From: Propioniciclava sp. MC1595
Lineage (GTDB): Bacteria; Actinomycetota; Actinomycetes; Propionibacteriales; Propionibacteriaceae
Reading direction: 5' to 3'
Assembly (NCBI RefSeq): GCF_017569205.1
Contig: NZ_CP071870.1
Coordinates: 1,488,001 to 1,552,000, forward strand
DNA: 64,000 nt
A program made the position numbers and the translations under genes. Positions 46,263-55,458 of this stretch are shown here, one piece after another. The first letter of the stretch is position 1. Every line of letters starts with the position of its first letter. Below the pieces are notes generated by a model. It made no database searches. It was not told the DNA's origin and saw only the letters and a program-made list of their open reading frames with translations.

Positions 46263-47191
46263 GCCGCGTCACCGAGATCGCCACCGAGCGCGTCCCCGCG
46301 GGGGTCGACTACACCCACGTGCTGCGGACGCCCACCGCGTCCCCGGCGGCCGCCCTCATGGGCGTCATGCTGGGCGTCCTCAGCTTCCTGGTGGCGACGC
46401 CGTTGGTCTCCCAAGGCCTGGCCGCGCTGTACTGGCTGGCCGTGGGGCGTCCGGGGGAGTTCACCGACACGTACCGCAGCCTCGTCGGCTACGAGGTGCC
46501 GTTCGGGCTCGTCGTGGGGCACGCGGGTCTGGCCATGTTGATCCCGATCTCGGTGCTGCTGGTGCTGTTCGTGCACCGGGTCAGGCCCGGCTTCCTCAGC
46601 TCAGTGGTCGGACGCGTGCGCTGGCGTTGGTTCGCGCTCACCCTGGCCGTGGGTTTCGCATCACTGTGGCTGGTGCTGCTCGTCCAGAACCTCACCGCGC
46701 CGGGCGGGCCGAGCTGGGCCGTCCAGCCCCAGGCCGGAGCCCTCTGGTTCATCCTGGTCATGCTCATCACCACGCCCATCCAGGCGGCGGCGGAGGAGTA
46801 CTTCTTCCGGGGCTACCTCATGCAGTCGCTGGGGTCGATGGTCGCCTCCCCGTGGTTCGGCATCCTGGTCTCAGCTGCGGTGTTCACGCTCTTCCACACC
46901 TCGACGAACATCGCGCTTGTGGTCGACCGGTTCGCGTTCGGTGTCCTCGCCGGCTGGCTGGTGGTGCGCACGGGGGGCCTCGAGGCGGCCATCGGGGCCC
47001 ACATCGCCAACAACGTGAGCGCCTTCTTCATCGCGGCGATGACCACCTCGATGGCCCAGGTCAAGGCGGTCACTGAGGTGACGTGGGCTGCGGCGGCTTG
47101 GGACATCGGGCGCTTCGCCCTCTTCACCCTCGTGATCTGGCTGCTCGCCCGCGGCTACAAGCCCGAGCGCGTGACACCCGTTTTGGCGTGA
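46259..47191 (+). CDS. CPBP-family intramembrane metalloprotease
   Basis: A 310-residue membrane protease-like protein with about eight hydrophobic segments. The catalytic motifs are EEYFFRGYLMQSL (Glu-Glu...Arg), FTLFHTSTN (His) and HIANNVSAFF (His/Asn). CAAX/CPBP proteases process prenylated proteins in eukaryotes; bacterial substrates are mostly unknown, with roles in bacteriocin self-immunity in some. ATG overlaps the upstream TGA. Confidence 0.92.
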   Translation: MSRVTEIATERVPAGVDYTHVLRTPTASPAAALMGVMLGVLSFLVATPLVSQGLAALYWLAVGRPGEFTDTYRSLVGYEVPFGLVVGHAGLAMLIPISVLLVLFVHRVRPGFLSSVVGRVRWRWFALTLAVGFASLWLVLLVQNLTAPGGPSWAVQPQAGALWFILVMLITTPIQAAAEEYFFRGYLMQSLGSMVASPWFGILVSAAVFTLFHTSTNIALVVDRFAFGVLAGWLVVRTGGLEAAIGAHIANNVSAFFIAAMTTSMAQVKAVTEVTWAAAAWDIGRFALFTLVIWLLARGYKPERVTPVLA

Positions 47192-47218
47192 GCGCCGTCG
47201 TGCAGTAAGGTATTCTCT

Positions 47219-47239
47219 CGCTGGCCTCACCGGCCAGCG
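47219..47239 (+). other. Hairpin upstream of the tRNA pair
   Basis: CGCTGGCC and GGCCAGCG arms around TCACC, 27 bases after the CPBP stop. No T-run follows, so it may be a weak terminator or part of the tRNA precursor leader. A TATTCT just upstream (47211-47216) could be the tRNA -10. Confidence 0.5.
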
Positions 47240-47286
47240 TTTCCACGGAGGCGTTCAGGAGCGATCCTGACGGCTGCGAGGAGCCA

Positions 47287-47358
47287 AGGGGTATGGGGTA
47301 ATTGGCAGCCCGCCGGATTCTGGTTCCGTTAGTCTAGGTTCGAGTCCTAGTACCCCTG
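47287..47358 (+). tRNA. tRNA-Gln (anticodon CTG)
   Basis: A 72-nt cloverleaf: acceptor AGGGGTA/TACCCCT, T-arm CTAGG-TTCGAGT-CCTAG, and anticodon loop TTCTGGT giving CTG. CCA is not encoded. It resembles bacterial tRNA-Gln in length and D-arm shape. Confidence 0.93.
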
Positions 47359-47429
47359 CCGGGAGGCGATTTTTCCAGCAGGCCAGTCCTCTGGTAACGT
47401 CTCCCGAGGCGCTGACAGGCGCCAGTGCT

Positions 47430-47505
47430 GGCCCCGTTGTGTAGCGGCCTAGCACGCCGCCCTCTCAAGGCGGTAGCGCGGGTTCGAATCCCGTCGGGGC
47501 TACCA
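47430..47505 (+). tRNA. tRNA-Glu (anticodon CTC)
   Basis: A cloverleaf with acceptor GGCCCCG/CGGGGCT (first pair G-T), anticodon stem CCGCC/GGCGG around CTCTCAA giving CTC, T-loop TTCGAAT, and an encoded CCA end. It lies 71 bases after tRNA-Gln and probably shares its transcript. Confidence 0.93.
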
Positions 47506-47507
47506 GC

Positions 47508-47545
47508 AAGACCCCCTCCGAGTTTCGGAGGGGGTCTTCTGTGTT
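47508..47545 (+). terminator. Intrinsic terminator of the tRNA operon
   Basis: AAGACCCCCTCCGA and TCGGAGGGGGTCTT form a 14-bp stem around GTT, followed by TTCTGTGTTTT-type tail. Directly after the tRNA-Glu CCA. Confidence 0.92.
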
Positions 47546-47683
47546 TTCCCCTTGCGAGGCGTGCCGCGGCTGGCCTCCAAGGCCCGAGAACGTCACCCCG
47601 GGGGGGGAGGCGTCCCCCTCCCTCTGGCTTTCTCAATCGGGCTCTGACTAGAAGTTACACACTGGTCTCAATCCCAAACAGCG

Positions 47684-47713
47684 TTCTGCCGGGACGCCGC
47701 AGAGGCGTATCCT
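47684..47713 (+). promoter_or_regulatory. Promoter candidate for the glycan operon
   Basis: TTCTGC (47684-47689) and TATCCT (47708-47713) with an 18-base spacer. GTG 47749 has a GGGGGGAG site, so this operon has a leader of about 29 bases. The 200 bases between the tRNA terminator and the operon otherwise show only a G8 run near 47600. Confidence 0.45.
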
Positions 47714-47748
47714 GTGGGGACTGAGTTGCGTCTGGGGGGAGCGTCACC

Positions 47749-49524
47749 GTGTTCTTTCGTCTGCTCGTGCGCCGCGGCGGTGTCGCGGCGTGGGATGCGG
47801 CGATGTGGTTCGTGGCCTTGGCCTTCCTGATCCTGATCCGATACGACCTCTCGCTGTCGCCCGAACGGTGGACCGAGCAGCTGTCCTACGTCGCCATCGC
47901 CGCTGTCGCCCAGGTGCTGGTCGGCTTCGGCGTGCACCTCTACCTCGGGCGCAGCCGGTTCGGCTCGTTTGGTGAGGTCGCGCTGCTGAGCGCCGTGGTC
48001 GGCATCGTGGCCCTCGTGGCAGGCGGCATCGGCTTCGTGGTGAATCCCGACTTCTCCCGTGCGGTCGTCGTGACCGTGCCCATGCTGGCCCTGCTCGGCA
48101 TGGGCGTCGGGCGCATGTTCTTCCGTGCTTTCTATGGCACCGACCGGGTGCGCTCGAAGATCATCGCGACCCCCGCCATCGTCTACGGTGCCGGCGACGC
48201 CGGGGTGCAGGTTGCCAAGCTGATCGACACCGCCGAAGAGCCGCCCTACAGCATCGTGGGCTTCCTCGACGACGACCCAGCCAAGCGGTTCTACCGCGTG
48301 CGCAGCTACCGCATGCTCGGTCGTGGCGCCGACCTCGAGAAGGCTGTCGAGAAGACCGAGGCCGAGGTCCTCATCCTCGCGGTCACCAACGCCTCACCCG
48401 AACTCATCACGAGCCTGGGCGAACGGACGAAGGCGCTCGGCGTCAAGCTCGTCATGGTCCCTCCGGTGCGCGAGATGATCGACGGGCGCGTCGAGCTGGA
48501 CAAGCTCCGCACGTTCAACGTGGCTGACCTCCTCGGGCGACGCCCCATCAAGACCGACCTGAAGTCGATCGCCGACTACGTCACCGGCAAGGTCGTCCTC
48601 GTCACCGGAGCGGGCGGATCGATCGGCTCCGAGCTCGCCCGCCAGCTCAAGCGCATGGGTCCCAGCAAGCTGCTCCTCCTCGACCGCGACGAGTCGGCAC
48701 TCCACTCCGTGCAGCTGTCGATCTACGGGCAGGGCCTCCTCGACACCGACGACATGGTGCTGTGCGACATCCGCGACCTGGACGCCCTTCGCACCGTCTT
48801 CCGGCGCCAGCGCCCGCAGGTCGTGTTCCACGCGGCGGCGCTGAAGCACTTGCCCATGCTGGAGCAGTACCCCGACGAGGGCTGGAAGACCAACGTGCTC
48901 GGCAGCCTCAACGTGCTCACGGTCGCCGAGGAGGTCGGCGTCGAGCGGTTCGTGAACATCTCCACCGACAAGGCCGCCGACGCCACCGCGGTGTTGGGCC
49001 AGACCAAGCGCCTCGCCGAGCGGCTCACCTCGCACTTCGCCGAGACGACCGGACGCCCCTACCTCTCGGTGCGCTTCGGCAACGTGCTGGGCTCGCGGGG
49101 TTCGGTGCTGTACGCCTTCCGCGCCCAGATCGAGCGGGGCGGCCCCATCACGGTCACCCACCCCGATGTGACCCGCTACTTCATGACCATCCCTGAGGCC
49201 TGCGAACTGGTGATCCAGGCTGGCGCAATCGGTCACCCCGGCGATGCGCTCGTTCTCGACATGGGGGAGCCGGTCAAGATCGTCGACGTCGCGAAGCGGC
49301 TCATCGACGAGTCGGGGGCGCAGGACATCGAGATCGTCTTCACCGGCCTGCGCCATGGGGAGAAGCTGCACGAGGTGCTCTTCAGCCAGGGCGAGGATCA
49401 CGTGGCGTCGACACACCCGCTGATCACCCAGGTTCCTGTCCCGCCGATCGCCCCCGGGGAGATCATCGCCGCTGACGTGTGGGACGGTACGGACATGGAT
49501 TACGACCCGAGGCGTGCGCTTTGA
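47749..49524 (+). CDS. Membrane-bound UDP-sugar 4,6-dehydratase (PglF/CapD/WbpM type)
   Basis: A 591-residue protein. Four membrane helices (about 15-110) precede a nucleotide-binding-like domain (about 135-250, VYGAGDAGVQVAKLID) and the SDR catalytic domain (about 275-560, VLVTGAGGSIGSELARQL). The signature STDKAADATAVLGQTKR carries the catalytic Lys, and the YxxxK tyrosine is replaced by Met, as is characteristic of this group. Converts UDP-GlcNAc to the 4-keto-6-deoxy sugar, the first step to di-N-acetylbacillosamine and related sugars. First gene of an overlapping operon. Confidence 0.92.
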   Translation: MFFRLLVRRGGVAAWDAAMWFVALAFLILIRYDLSLSPERWTEQLSYVAIAAVAQVLVGFGVHLYLGRSRFGSFGEVALLSAVVGIVALVAGGIGFVVNPDFSRAVVVTVPMLALLGMGVGRMFFRAFYGTDRVRSKIIATPAIVYGAGDAGVQVAKLIDTAEEPPYSIVGFLDDDPAKRFYRVRSYRMLGRGADLEKAVEKTEAEVLILAVTNASPELITSLGERTKALGVKLVMVPPVREMIDGRVELDKLRTFNVADLLGRRPIKTDLKSIADYVTGKVVLVTGAGGSIGSELARQLKRMGPSKLLLLDRDESALHSVQLSIYGQGLLDTDDMVLCDIRDLDALRTVFRRQRPQVVFHAAALKHLPMLEQYPDEGWKTNVLGSLNVLTVAEEVGVERFVNISTDKAADATAVLGQTKRLAERLTSHFAETTGRPYLSVRFGNVLGSRGSVLYAFRAQIERGGPITVTHPDVTRYFMTIPEACELVIQAGAIGHPGDALVLDMGEPVKIVDVAKRLIDESGAQDIEIVFTGLRHGEKLHEVLFSQGEDHVASTHPLITQVPVPPIAPGEIIAADVWDGTDMDYDPRRAL

Positions 49525-50663
49525 GCGACGCGAGAATCCACCTGTCGTCACCCGACGTCGGGCCCGAAGAGGAAGCCGCCCTCGTCCGCGCCATCCGCGG
49601 TGGCTGGGTTGCGCCTCTCGGCCCCGAGGTGGACGCCTTCGAGGCCGAGCTGGCTGCCATTTCGGATCGCGCCCACTGCGTCGCCCTGTCGTCCGGGACC
49701 GCTGCGCTGCACCTGGGATTGCTGGTGCTGGGGGTGGGGCCGGGTGACCTCGTGCTCACCTCGACCATGACCTTCGCCGCCACCGCCAACGCGATCACCT
49801 ACACCGGTGCCGAGCCCGTGTTCGTCGACTGTGACGAGACCGGGAACATGGACCCGCACCTCTTGGGCCAAGCCTTCCAGGACCTCGAACGCCAGGGGCG
49901 CACGGTGGCGGCCGTCGTGCCGGTCGACCTGTTGGGCAAGGTCGTGGACCACGACCGCATCGACGCGATCGCGGCCGCGCACGGCGTCCCGGTGCTGTCG
50001 GATGCCGCCGAGTCGCTCGGGGCCACGCACGCCGGCCGCCCGGCGCCGTCCTACGGGGTGGCCGCGGCCGTGTCGTTCAACGGCAACAAGATCATGACCA
50101 CCTCCGGCGGGGGAGCGCTCCTCACCGACGACGCGGCCTTCGCGGCGCGGGTCCGGTACCTGGCGACCCAGGCCCGCCAGCCGGTGGTGCACTACGAGCA
50201 CACCGACATCGGCTACAACTACCGCCTGTCGAACCTGCTGGCGGCCCTCGGCCGGGCTCAGCTCGGACGCCTCGACGCGATGATCGCCCGCCGGCGGGAG
50301 CTGCGTGCCCACTACGTCGACCTGTTCGCCTCGGTGCCGGGTGTGACGGTGTTCGGCGAGCCGTCCGCAGACGACAACTGCTGGCTGTCGTCGATCCTCG
50401 TCGACCCCGACGTGGCCCGTTTCACCGCCGAGGACGTCCGCCTGGCGTTGCTCGAGGACGACATCGAGGCCCGCCCGCTGTGGAAACCGATGCACCTGCA
50501 GCCGGTGTTCGCCGGCGCGCGCGCGTTCGTGAACGGCACCAGCCAGCGACTGTTCGAGACCGGCCTGTCGCTGCCCAGCGGGTCGGTGCTGACGGACGCT
50601 GAAGTGGCGCGGGTTGACGCCGCGCTGGCCCCCTTCACCCGAGGTGGGGTGCGGCATGCGTGA
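49521..50663 (+). CDS. DegT/DnrJ/EryC1-family sugar aminotransferase (PglE type)
   Basis: A 380-residue PLP enzyme transferring an amino group to the 4-keto sugar. IHLSSPDVGPEEEAALVRAIRGGWVAPLGPEVD opens it, ALSSGTAALHLGLL binds PLP phosphate, and the PLP lysine is in SFNGNKIMTTSGGGAL. TTG 49521 shares bases with the dehydratase stop (TTGA), and the frame upstream of it overlaps the previous gene. Fits PglE/PerA/ArnB families; the neighbours favour the bacillosamine branch. Confidence 0.92.
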   Translation: MSDARIHLSSPDVGPEEEAALVRAIRGGWVAPLGPEVDAFEAELAAISDRAHCVALSSGTAALHLGLLVLGVGPGDLVLTSTMTFAATANAITYTGAEPVFVDCDETGNMDPHLLGQAFQDLERQGRTVAAVVPVDLLGKVVDHDRIDAIAAAHGVPVLSDAAESLGATHAGRPAPSYGVAAAVSFNGNKIMTTSGGGALLTDDAAFAARVRYLATQARQPVVHYEHTDIGYNYRLSNLLAALGRAQLGRLDAMIARRRELRAHYVDLFASVPGVTVFGEPSADDNCWLSSILVDPDVARFTAEDVRLALLEDDIEARPLWKPMHLQPVFAGARAFVNGTSQRLFETGLSLPSGSVLTDAEVARVDAALAPFTRGGVRHA

Positions 50664-51267
50664 CCGCAGGGCCTACGACGTCACCAAGCGCATCCTGGAC
50701 GCCGGGGTGGCCGGTGTCGGCCTGGTCGTGACGGCGCCCCTGCAGGCGGCGGTCGCGCTGGCCGTGCTGAAGGAGCACGGACGCCCCGTGCTGTTCCGCC
50801 AGCCGCGCCCCGGCAAGGACGGGCGCGTCTTCGAGCTGGTGAAGTTCCGCACCATGTTGCTGCCCGACGCGCAGCGGGTCTCGGACGCCGACCGGCTCAC
50901 ACCGCTGGGCCGGTTCCTGCGGTCGACCAGCCTGGACGAGCTGCCGACCCTGTGGAACGTCCTGAAGGGCGACATGAGCCTGGTCGGGCCGCGGCCGCTG
51001 CTGGTGCAGTACCTGGACCGGTACACCCCCGAGCAGGCGCGCCGGCACGAGGTGCGCCCGGGCATCACCGGGCTGGCGCAGGTTCGCGGCCGCAACGGCC
51101 TGGACTGGGACGAGAAGCTCTCCCTCGACGTCGAGTACGTCGACCATCGGTCGTTCGCGCTCGACCTGCGGATCCTCTGGGAGACCGTCGCCGTCGTGGT
51201 GCTGCGGCGGGGGATCAGCGCCGAGGATCACGTCACGATGTCCGAGTTCCAGGGGTCGGCCCGGTGA
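50656..51267 (+). CDS. Initiating phosphoglycosyl transferase (PglC/bacterial sugar transferase)
   Basis: A 203-residue monotopic transferase: one re-entrant hydrophobic helix (AGVAGVGLVVTAPLQAAVALAVL), then FRQPRPGKDGRVFELVKFRTM, the catalytic Asp-Glu in SLDELPTLWNVLKGDMSLVGPRPL, and RPGITGLAQVRGRNGLDWDEKL. Transfers the sugar phosphate from the UDP-sugar to undecaprenyl phosphate, starting a lipid-linked glycan. The size is that of PglC, not the large polyprenol type. It overlaps the aminotransferase by 8 bases. Confidence 0.93.
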   Translation: MRDRRAYDVTKRILDAGVAGVGLVVTAPLQAAVALAVLKEHGRPVLFRQPRPGKDGRVFELVKFRTMLLPDAQRVSDADRLTPLGRFLRSTSLDELPTLWNVLKGDMSLVGPRPLLVQYLDRYTPEQARRHEVRPGITGLAQVRGRNGLDWDEKLSLDVEYVDHRSFALDLRILWETVAVVVLRRGISAEDHVTMSEFQGSAR

Positions 51268-51914
51268 CCCAGCAGGTGGTGGTGGTCGGCGCGTCCGGGT
51301 TCGGCCGCGAGTCCCTGGACGTGCTCGAGGCGATGGTCGCGGCGGGGGCCGATCTGGAGGTGCTCGGGGTCGTCGACGACGCGATCACGTCGGCCAACCG
51401 GGCCCGGCTAGCCGATCGCGGGGTCGCGTTCCTGGGGACGCGCACGGAGTGGCTGGCCACGGCCCCCGGCGCGGTGGCCTACGTGCTCGGGATCGGGGCG
51501 CCCGGCGTCCGCCGTCGTTTGGTCGCCGAACTGGACGCCGTGGGCCTGCGGCCGTTCACCGCCGTGCACCCGTCGGCGACCTTCGGGGCGCGGACGACGC
51601 TGGCCGAGGGCGTCGTCGTCTGCGCGGGGGTGGCGGTGTCGAACAACGTGAAGCTGGGCCGGCACGTGCATGTGAACCCGAACGCGACGATTGGCCATGA
51701 CGCCGACCTGCGTGACTTCGTGTCGATCAACCCGGCCGCGGTGATCTCGGGCGAGGTCGTCGTGGGGGAGGGAACCCTGGTGGGGGCGGCGGCGACGGTG
51801 CTGCAGAACCTCACCGTGGGGGAGCAGGTCGTGGTCGGTGCCGGTGGGGTGGTGACCAAGTCGGTACCGTCAGGTGTGGTCGCGGTCGGCGTGCCGGCCC
51901 GCTGGGAGGAGTGA
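51264..51914 (+). CDS. Hexapeptide acetyltransferase (PglD/NeuD type)
   Basis: A 216-residue enzyme: Rossmann-like amino domain (VVVVGASGFGRESLDVLEAM) and left-handed beta-helix with hexapeptide repeats (VGEGTLVGAAATVLQNLTVG; the catalytic His is in ATIGHDADLRDFV). Acetylates the 4-amino group of UDP-4-amino-sugars. GTG overlaps the previous TGA. With the three genes before it, it completes UDP-diNAcBac-type synthesis and linkage. Confidence 0.92.
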   Translation: MTQQVVVVGASGFGRESLDVLEAMVAAGADLEVLGVVDDAITSANRARLADRGVAFLGTRTEWLATAPGAVAYVLGIGAPGVRRRLVAELDAVGLRPFTAVHPSATFGARTTLAEGVVVCAGVAVSNNVKLGRHVHVNPNATIGHDADLRDFVSINPAAVISGEVVVGEGTLVGAAATVLQNLTVGEQVVVGAGGVVTKSVPSGVVAVGVPARWEE

Positions 51915-53198
51915 GTGGTGCAGCAGGTGGACGACGTGCGGATCGCTGTGGTGGGGCTCGGGTACGTGGGGTTGCCATTGGCGGTGGAGTTTGGCAGGCA
52001 GTTCCCCGTGGTGGGGTTTGACATCAACGAGGCCCGGGTGGCGGAATTGAGGTCGGGGCACGATCGCACCCTGGAGGTTCCTGATGAGGAGTTGGCCGGG
52101 GTCGAGGGCCTGACGTACACCGCTGGCGCGGGTGACATCGCGGGGTGCACGGTGTTCATCGTGACGACTCCGACGCCGATCGATGAGCACAAGCGACCTG
52201 ATTTGGGGCCGGTGTTGTCGGCGACCCGGTCGATCGCCGCGGTGCTCAAGGTCGGGGATGTGGTGGTGTATGAGTCGACGGTGTACCCGGGGGCGACGGA
52301 GGAGGAGTGCGTCCCGCTCTTGGAGGAGTTGTCGGGGTTGCGGTTCAACGTGGACTTCTTCGTGGGGTACAGCCCGGAGCGGATCAACCCGGGTGACAAG
52401 GAGCATCGCCTGCCGACGATCAGGAAGGTGACGTCGGGGTCGACGCCGGAGGCGGCCCAGTTCGTCGATGAGTTGTTTGGGCGGATCATCACGGCGGGGA
52501 CGCACCTGGCGCCGAGTATTCGGGTGGCTGAGGCGGCGAAGGTGATTGAGAACACGCAGCGGGATGTGAACATCGCGTTGATCAACGAGTTGGCGATCTT
52601 GTTCAACAAGTTGGGTATCGACACCGAGGATGTGTTGGTGGCTGCGGGAACGAAGTGGAACTTCCTTCCCTTCCGGCCGGGTCTGGTGGGTGGGCACTGC
52701 ATCGGCGTGGACCCGTACTACTTGACGCACAAGGCGCAGTCGGTGGGGTACCACCCGGAGATCATCCTGGCCGGACGCCGGTTGAACGACTCGATGGGTG
52801 CGTATGTGGCGTCGCAGTTGGTGAAGCGGATGACGAAGGAGGGCATCCCGGTCAAGGGTGCGCGGGTGTTGATCTTGGGGTTGACGTTCAAGGAGAACAC
52901 CCCGGACCTGCGGAACACACGGGTGGTCGACATCGTGGCTGAGTTGGAGGAGTACGGGATCACCGTGGATGTCCACGATCCGTGGGCGGACCCGGCCGAG
53001 GCGAAGCGCCACTACGGCATCGACTTGGTCGCCGAGCCCGAGGCCGGTGTCTATGACGGCATCGTGCTCGCGGTCGCGCACCGGCAGTTCAAGCAGATGG
53101 GGGCAGAAGCGATTCGGTCCTGGGGCCGCCCCGCCGCGTCGGTGTTCTATGACCTCAAGTACGTCGTTGAGGCGGCGGGCGTGGACGTGCGACTGTGA
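51915..53198 (+). CDS. UDP-N-acetylhexosamine 6-dehydrogenase (TviB/WbpA type)
   Basis: A 427-residue NAD-dependent dehydrogenase oxidising a UDP-HexNAc to the uronic acid. [19 protein letters not shown] is the NAD motif, [21 protein letters not shown] and [14 protein letters not shown] are family blocks, and the catalytic cysteine is in [15 protein letters not shown]. Codon choice changes: many TTG and GGG/GTG codons and a G-rich coding strand, unlike the genes before it, so it may have come separately. GTG 51915 directly follows the acetyltransferase stop. Confidence 0.92.
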   Translation: MVQQVDDVRIAVVGLGYVGLPLAVEFGRQFPVVGFDINEARVAELRSGHDRTLEVPDEELAGVEGLTYTAGAGDIAGCTVFIVTTPTPIDEHKRPDLGPVLSATRSIAAVLKVGDVVVYESTVYPGATEEECVPLLEELSGLRFNVDFFVGYSPERINPGDKEHRLPTIRKVTSGSTPEAAQFVDELFGRIITAGTHLAPSIRVAEAAKVIENTQRDVNIALINELAILFNKLGIDTEDVLVAAGTKWNFLPFRPGLVGGHCIGVDPYYLTHKAQSVGYHPEIILAGRRLNDSMGAYVASQLVKRMTKEGIPVKGARVLILGLTFKENTPDLRNTRVVDIVAELEEYGITVDVHDPWADPAEAKRHYGIDLVAEPEAGVYDGIVLAVAHRQFKQMGAEAIRSWGRPAASVFYDLKYVVEAAGVDVRL

Positions 53199-53405
53199 AT
53201 GCGGAAGCGGTGGAGACGCGGAAGAGAGACTCAGTTTGGGCGCTTGCCGTCGATCCCTGTCATGTTCTGGCAATGGAGGCCTCGCGCAACCTGGCCCCCC
53301 AAGTATGCATCCGATGGGCAACACGGCCATCAACAGCGTGGGTGGACCCAGTGTCGTTGCGTCAAGCACGCCCGGTGGAGTGGGCGCACGGTCGAGAATG
53401 GGAGA

Positions 53406-54308
53406 ATGATGGAACATCATGATGGTTCCAGGGGCCGCCGTCCGGGTGGGAATCGTGATGAGGTGTCACGTAGTGCTTGGGTGCGCAAGAAGGGCAGGAA
53501 CGCACGAGTCAAGCTCGGTAGGTTGCGTGACCACTGCCTTGCCTATGTGAACGGACGGCTGATTGGCCCCCGAGCGCGCAGGGAGTTGCCCGTCCCGGTG
53601 ACGATGGTCGGAGTCTGGCGGACCAAGAATCTGGAAGTCGTTCGTGCACTCGTGGCGCAACTGCCAGAGGGTTCCCAGGTCCACCTACATTGCTTGGACG
53701 AAGCCGGAACCCTGGGCGAGCTCGCGGGCCACACCCGTGACCGGGGACCAGGCGCGCGGATGAAGTTGCTGCAGCGCCTGCTGGACGACAACCCCCAAGA
53801 AGCGGATCGCTGGATCCTTATCGTCGATGACGACATTTCCTTCCCCTTGGCCGGAGTTGACGCCTTCATCGCGCTAGCCGTCGCCGCTGGACTCGACTTG
53901 GCGCAACCCGCCCACCTGCCGACCAGCGCGTCCACATTTCAAGTGACCGCGGTCCGCCTTGGGTCGCTCGTTCGGCTGACTCGCTTCGTCGAGGTAGGCC
54001 CAGTGGTGCTTGTGTCACCGCGCGTTCGTGGAGCGGTTCTTCCCTTCCCGGTGGATGTGGAGATGGGCTGGGGATTGGACGTCGAGTGGACGCAACTGGT
54101 GGATCAGGGCTTCAGACTCGGCGTCGTGGACGCAGCGCCCCTGGTCCATCAGGGACCCGCGGGCACTTCCTACTCGAGGCCCAGGGAGTTCGCCGTGCTC
54201 AAGGATCGTCTTGCTCGGGTGGGTGCCAACTCGAGCCACGAGCTGGCGCGGGACACTGGTCAGATCTGGAGACCTTGGCAACCTCGCCCACGGTGGCGGG
54301 TGAGTTGA
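53406..54308 (+). CDS. Glycosyltransferase-like protein (DDD motif)
   Basis: About 300 residues. VTMVGVWRTKNLEVVRALVAQLP is a glycosyltransferase-like start, WILIVDDDISFPLAGVDAFI carries a DDD motif in the place of DxD, and the rest (RLTRFVEVGPVVLVSP, DVEMGWGLDVEW, PLVHQGPAGTSYSRP) resembles acceptor-domain features of GT-A enzymes. I do not recognise a named family. ATG 53406 or 53409 follows a GGGAG. The 200 bases before it show no gene I can support. G+C is lower than in the upstream operon. Confidence 0.7.
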   Translation: MMEHHDGSRGRRPGGNRDEVSRSAWVRKKGRNARVKLGRLRDHCLAYVNGRLIGPRARRELPVPVTMVGVWRTKNLEVVRALVAQLPEGSQVHLHCLDEAGTLGELAGHTRDRGPGARMKLLQRLLDDNPQEADRWILIVDDDISFPLAGVDAFIALAVAAGLDLAQPAHLPTSASTFQVTAVRLGSLVRLTRFVEVGPVVLVSPRVRGAVLPFPVDVEMGWGLDVEWTQLVDQGFRLGVVDAAPLVHQGPAGTSYSRPREFAVLKDRLARVGANSSHELARDTGQIWRPWQPRPRWRVS

Positions 54309-54309
54309 C

Positions 54310-55356
54310 ATGGGTGAACAAGACCTGCCGGGAAGTCCGCTCGTCTCGGTCATCATCCCCGTGTACAGGGTGAGTGGCTACTTGGACCAGTGCGTTGCCT
54401 CAGTGCTTGAACAAACCTACGCCCACTTGGACGTGGTGCTGGTAAACGACGGGTGCCCCGACGGGGGCGGCGAACGATGCGACTACCACGCTGCGCAGGA
54501 CGGGCGCATCCGCGTGCTCCATCAGGCCAATGGTGGTCTGTCGGTAGCTCGGAACAGCGGTCTTCGGGCTTCAGAGGGCGAGTTGGTCATGTTCTTGGAT
54601 GGCGACGATTGGTTGGCGTCCGACGCCGTGGAGACCTTGGTTAGTCTGCTCCGAGCCGACGATTCCGCGGGCATGAGCGCCTGTGGCATGTTTTGGACCA
54701 GCGGTGAGAAGACTATCGCTTCGGACCGTGATGGATCTGTTGAAATCATTTCGGGAGAGGAGTTCCTCAGGGCAGGAACCGCGATGCTCCCAGTGAACCC
54801 ACTGAGCGCCTGCGCGAAACTCTTCCGCCGTCACTTGCTCGATGGAATCTGGTTCCCGGAAGGGCGCCTTCACGAAGATGTTTTCGTGACGCACAGGATG
54901 TACCATCGAGCGGGCACGATCGCATATACGCGTCGCAGGCTGTACTACTATCGTCAGCGGGAGGGAAGTATCACTTCGGGGGAGCCCAGTGTGCGGTCCA
55001 AAATTGATAAGGCCCGCGCCCATCTGGAGCGTTCCAGGGAACTCAAAGACATGGGGATACTGGATGTAGCGTTGCGGGAGTTCAAGCACGGGTTCGCGTG
55101 GCATCTCCGGGCGATGGGTAGTCCTTCTCCCCACTGGAGGGCGTTGGGCCCGGCCGAGGTCGACGAACTTGAGGAGCAACGGCTCCTTGTGACGCGCGCG
55201 GAGAACGATCTTGCATCTGGCGCCAAGCTTCGGGTCGCCGTGATGTTGTACCTGCGCGCTCCACGCACGACTGCTCGGCTATACGTGAGGGGCTTGAGAG
55301 TTTCAAAGAGACTTGGCCAGGCCAGGACGAGGGGCAGCCACCGTAGGCGCACGTAG
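54310..55356 (+). CDS. Family 2 glycosyltransferase
   Basis: A 348-residue GT2 enzyme: VSVIIPVYRVSGYLDQCVASVLEQTY, DVVLVNDGCPDGG, ANGGLSVARNSGLRASEGELVMFLDGDDWL (DGDD), then acceptor domain and a helical carboxy tail. Adds a sugar to a growing glycan; specificity unknown. Starts one base after the previous stop. A/T-richer than neighbours, with ordinary start ATG. Confidence 0.9.
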   Translation: MGEQDLPGSPLVSVIIPVYRVSGYLDQCVASVLEQTYAHLDVVLVNDGCPDGGGERCDYHAAQDGRIRVLHQANGGLSVARNSGLRASEGELVMFLDGDDWLASDAVETLVSLLRADDSAGMSACGMFWTSGEKTIASDRDGSVEIISGEEFLRAGTAMLPVNPLSACAKLFRRHLLDGIWFPEGRLHEDVFVTHRMYHRAGTIAYTRRRLYYYRQREGSITSGEPSVRSKIDKARAHLERSRELKDMGILDVALREFKHGFAWHLRAMGSPSPHWRALGPAEVDELEEQRLLVTRAENDLASGAKLRVAVMLYLRAPRTTARLYVRGLRVSKRLGQARTRGSHRRRT

Positions 55357-55458
55357 TTGCAACACTTTTCACACGTGGCGAGGTCATCACCTCGGGATGA
55401 GGATCAATCCCAAATAGTGTCACGCCACTGCAAGACATCCTCATAGTTAGGGGCAAAG

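Noticed and set aside
47595-47630. G8 run and CCCC/GGGG hairpin as phase-variable tract
   Set aside because: It is not within a gene or between promoter boxes, so there is no mechanism to support a switch; could be sequencing-length noise.
53195-53422. 75-codon frame after the UDP-sugar dehydrogenase
   Set aside because: It starts in GTGA overlap but has no recognisable features, and its end overlaps the start of the next gene. I could not support it.
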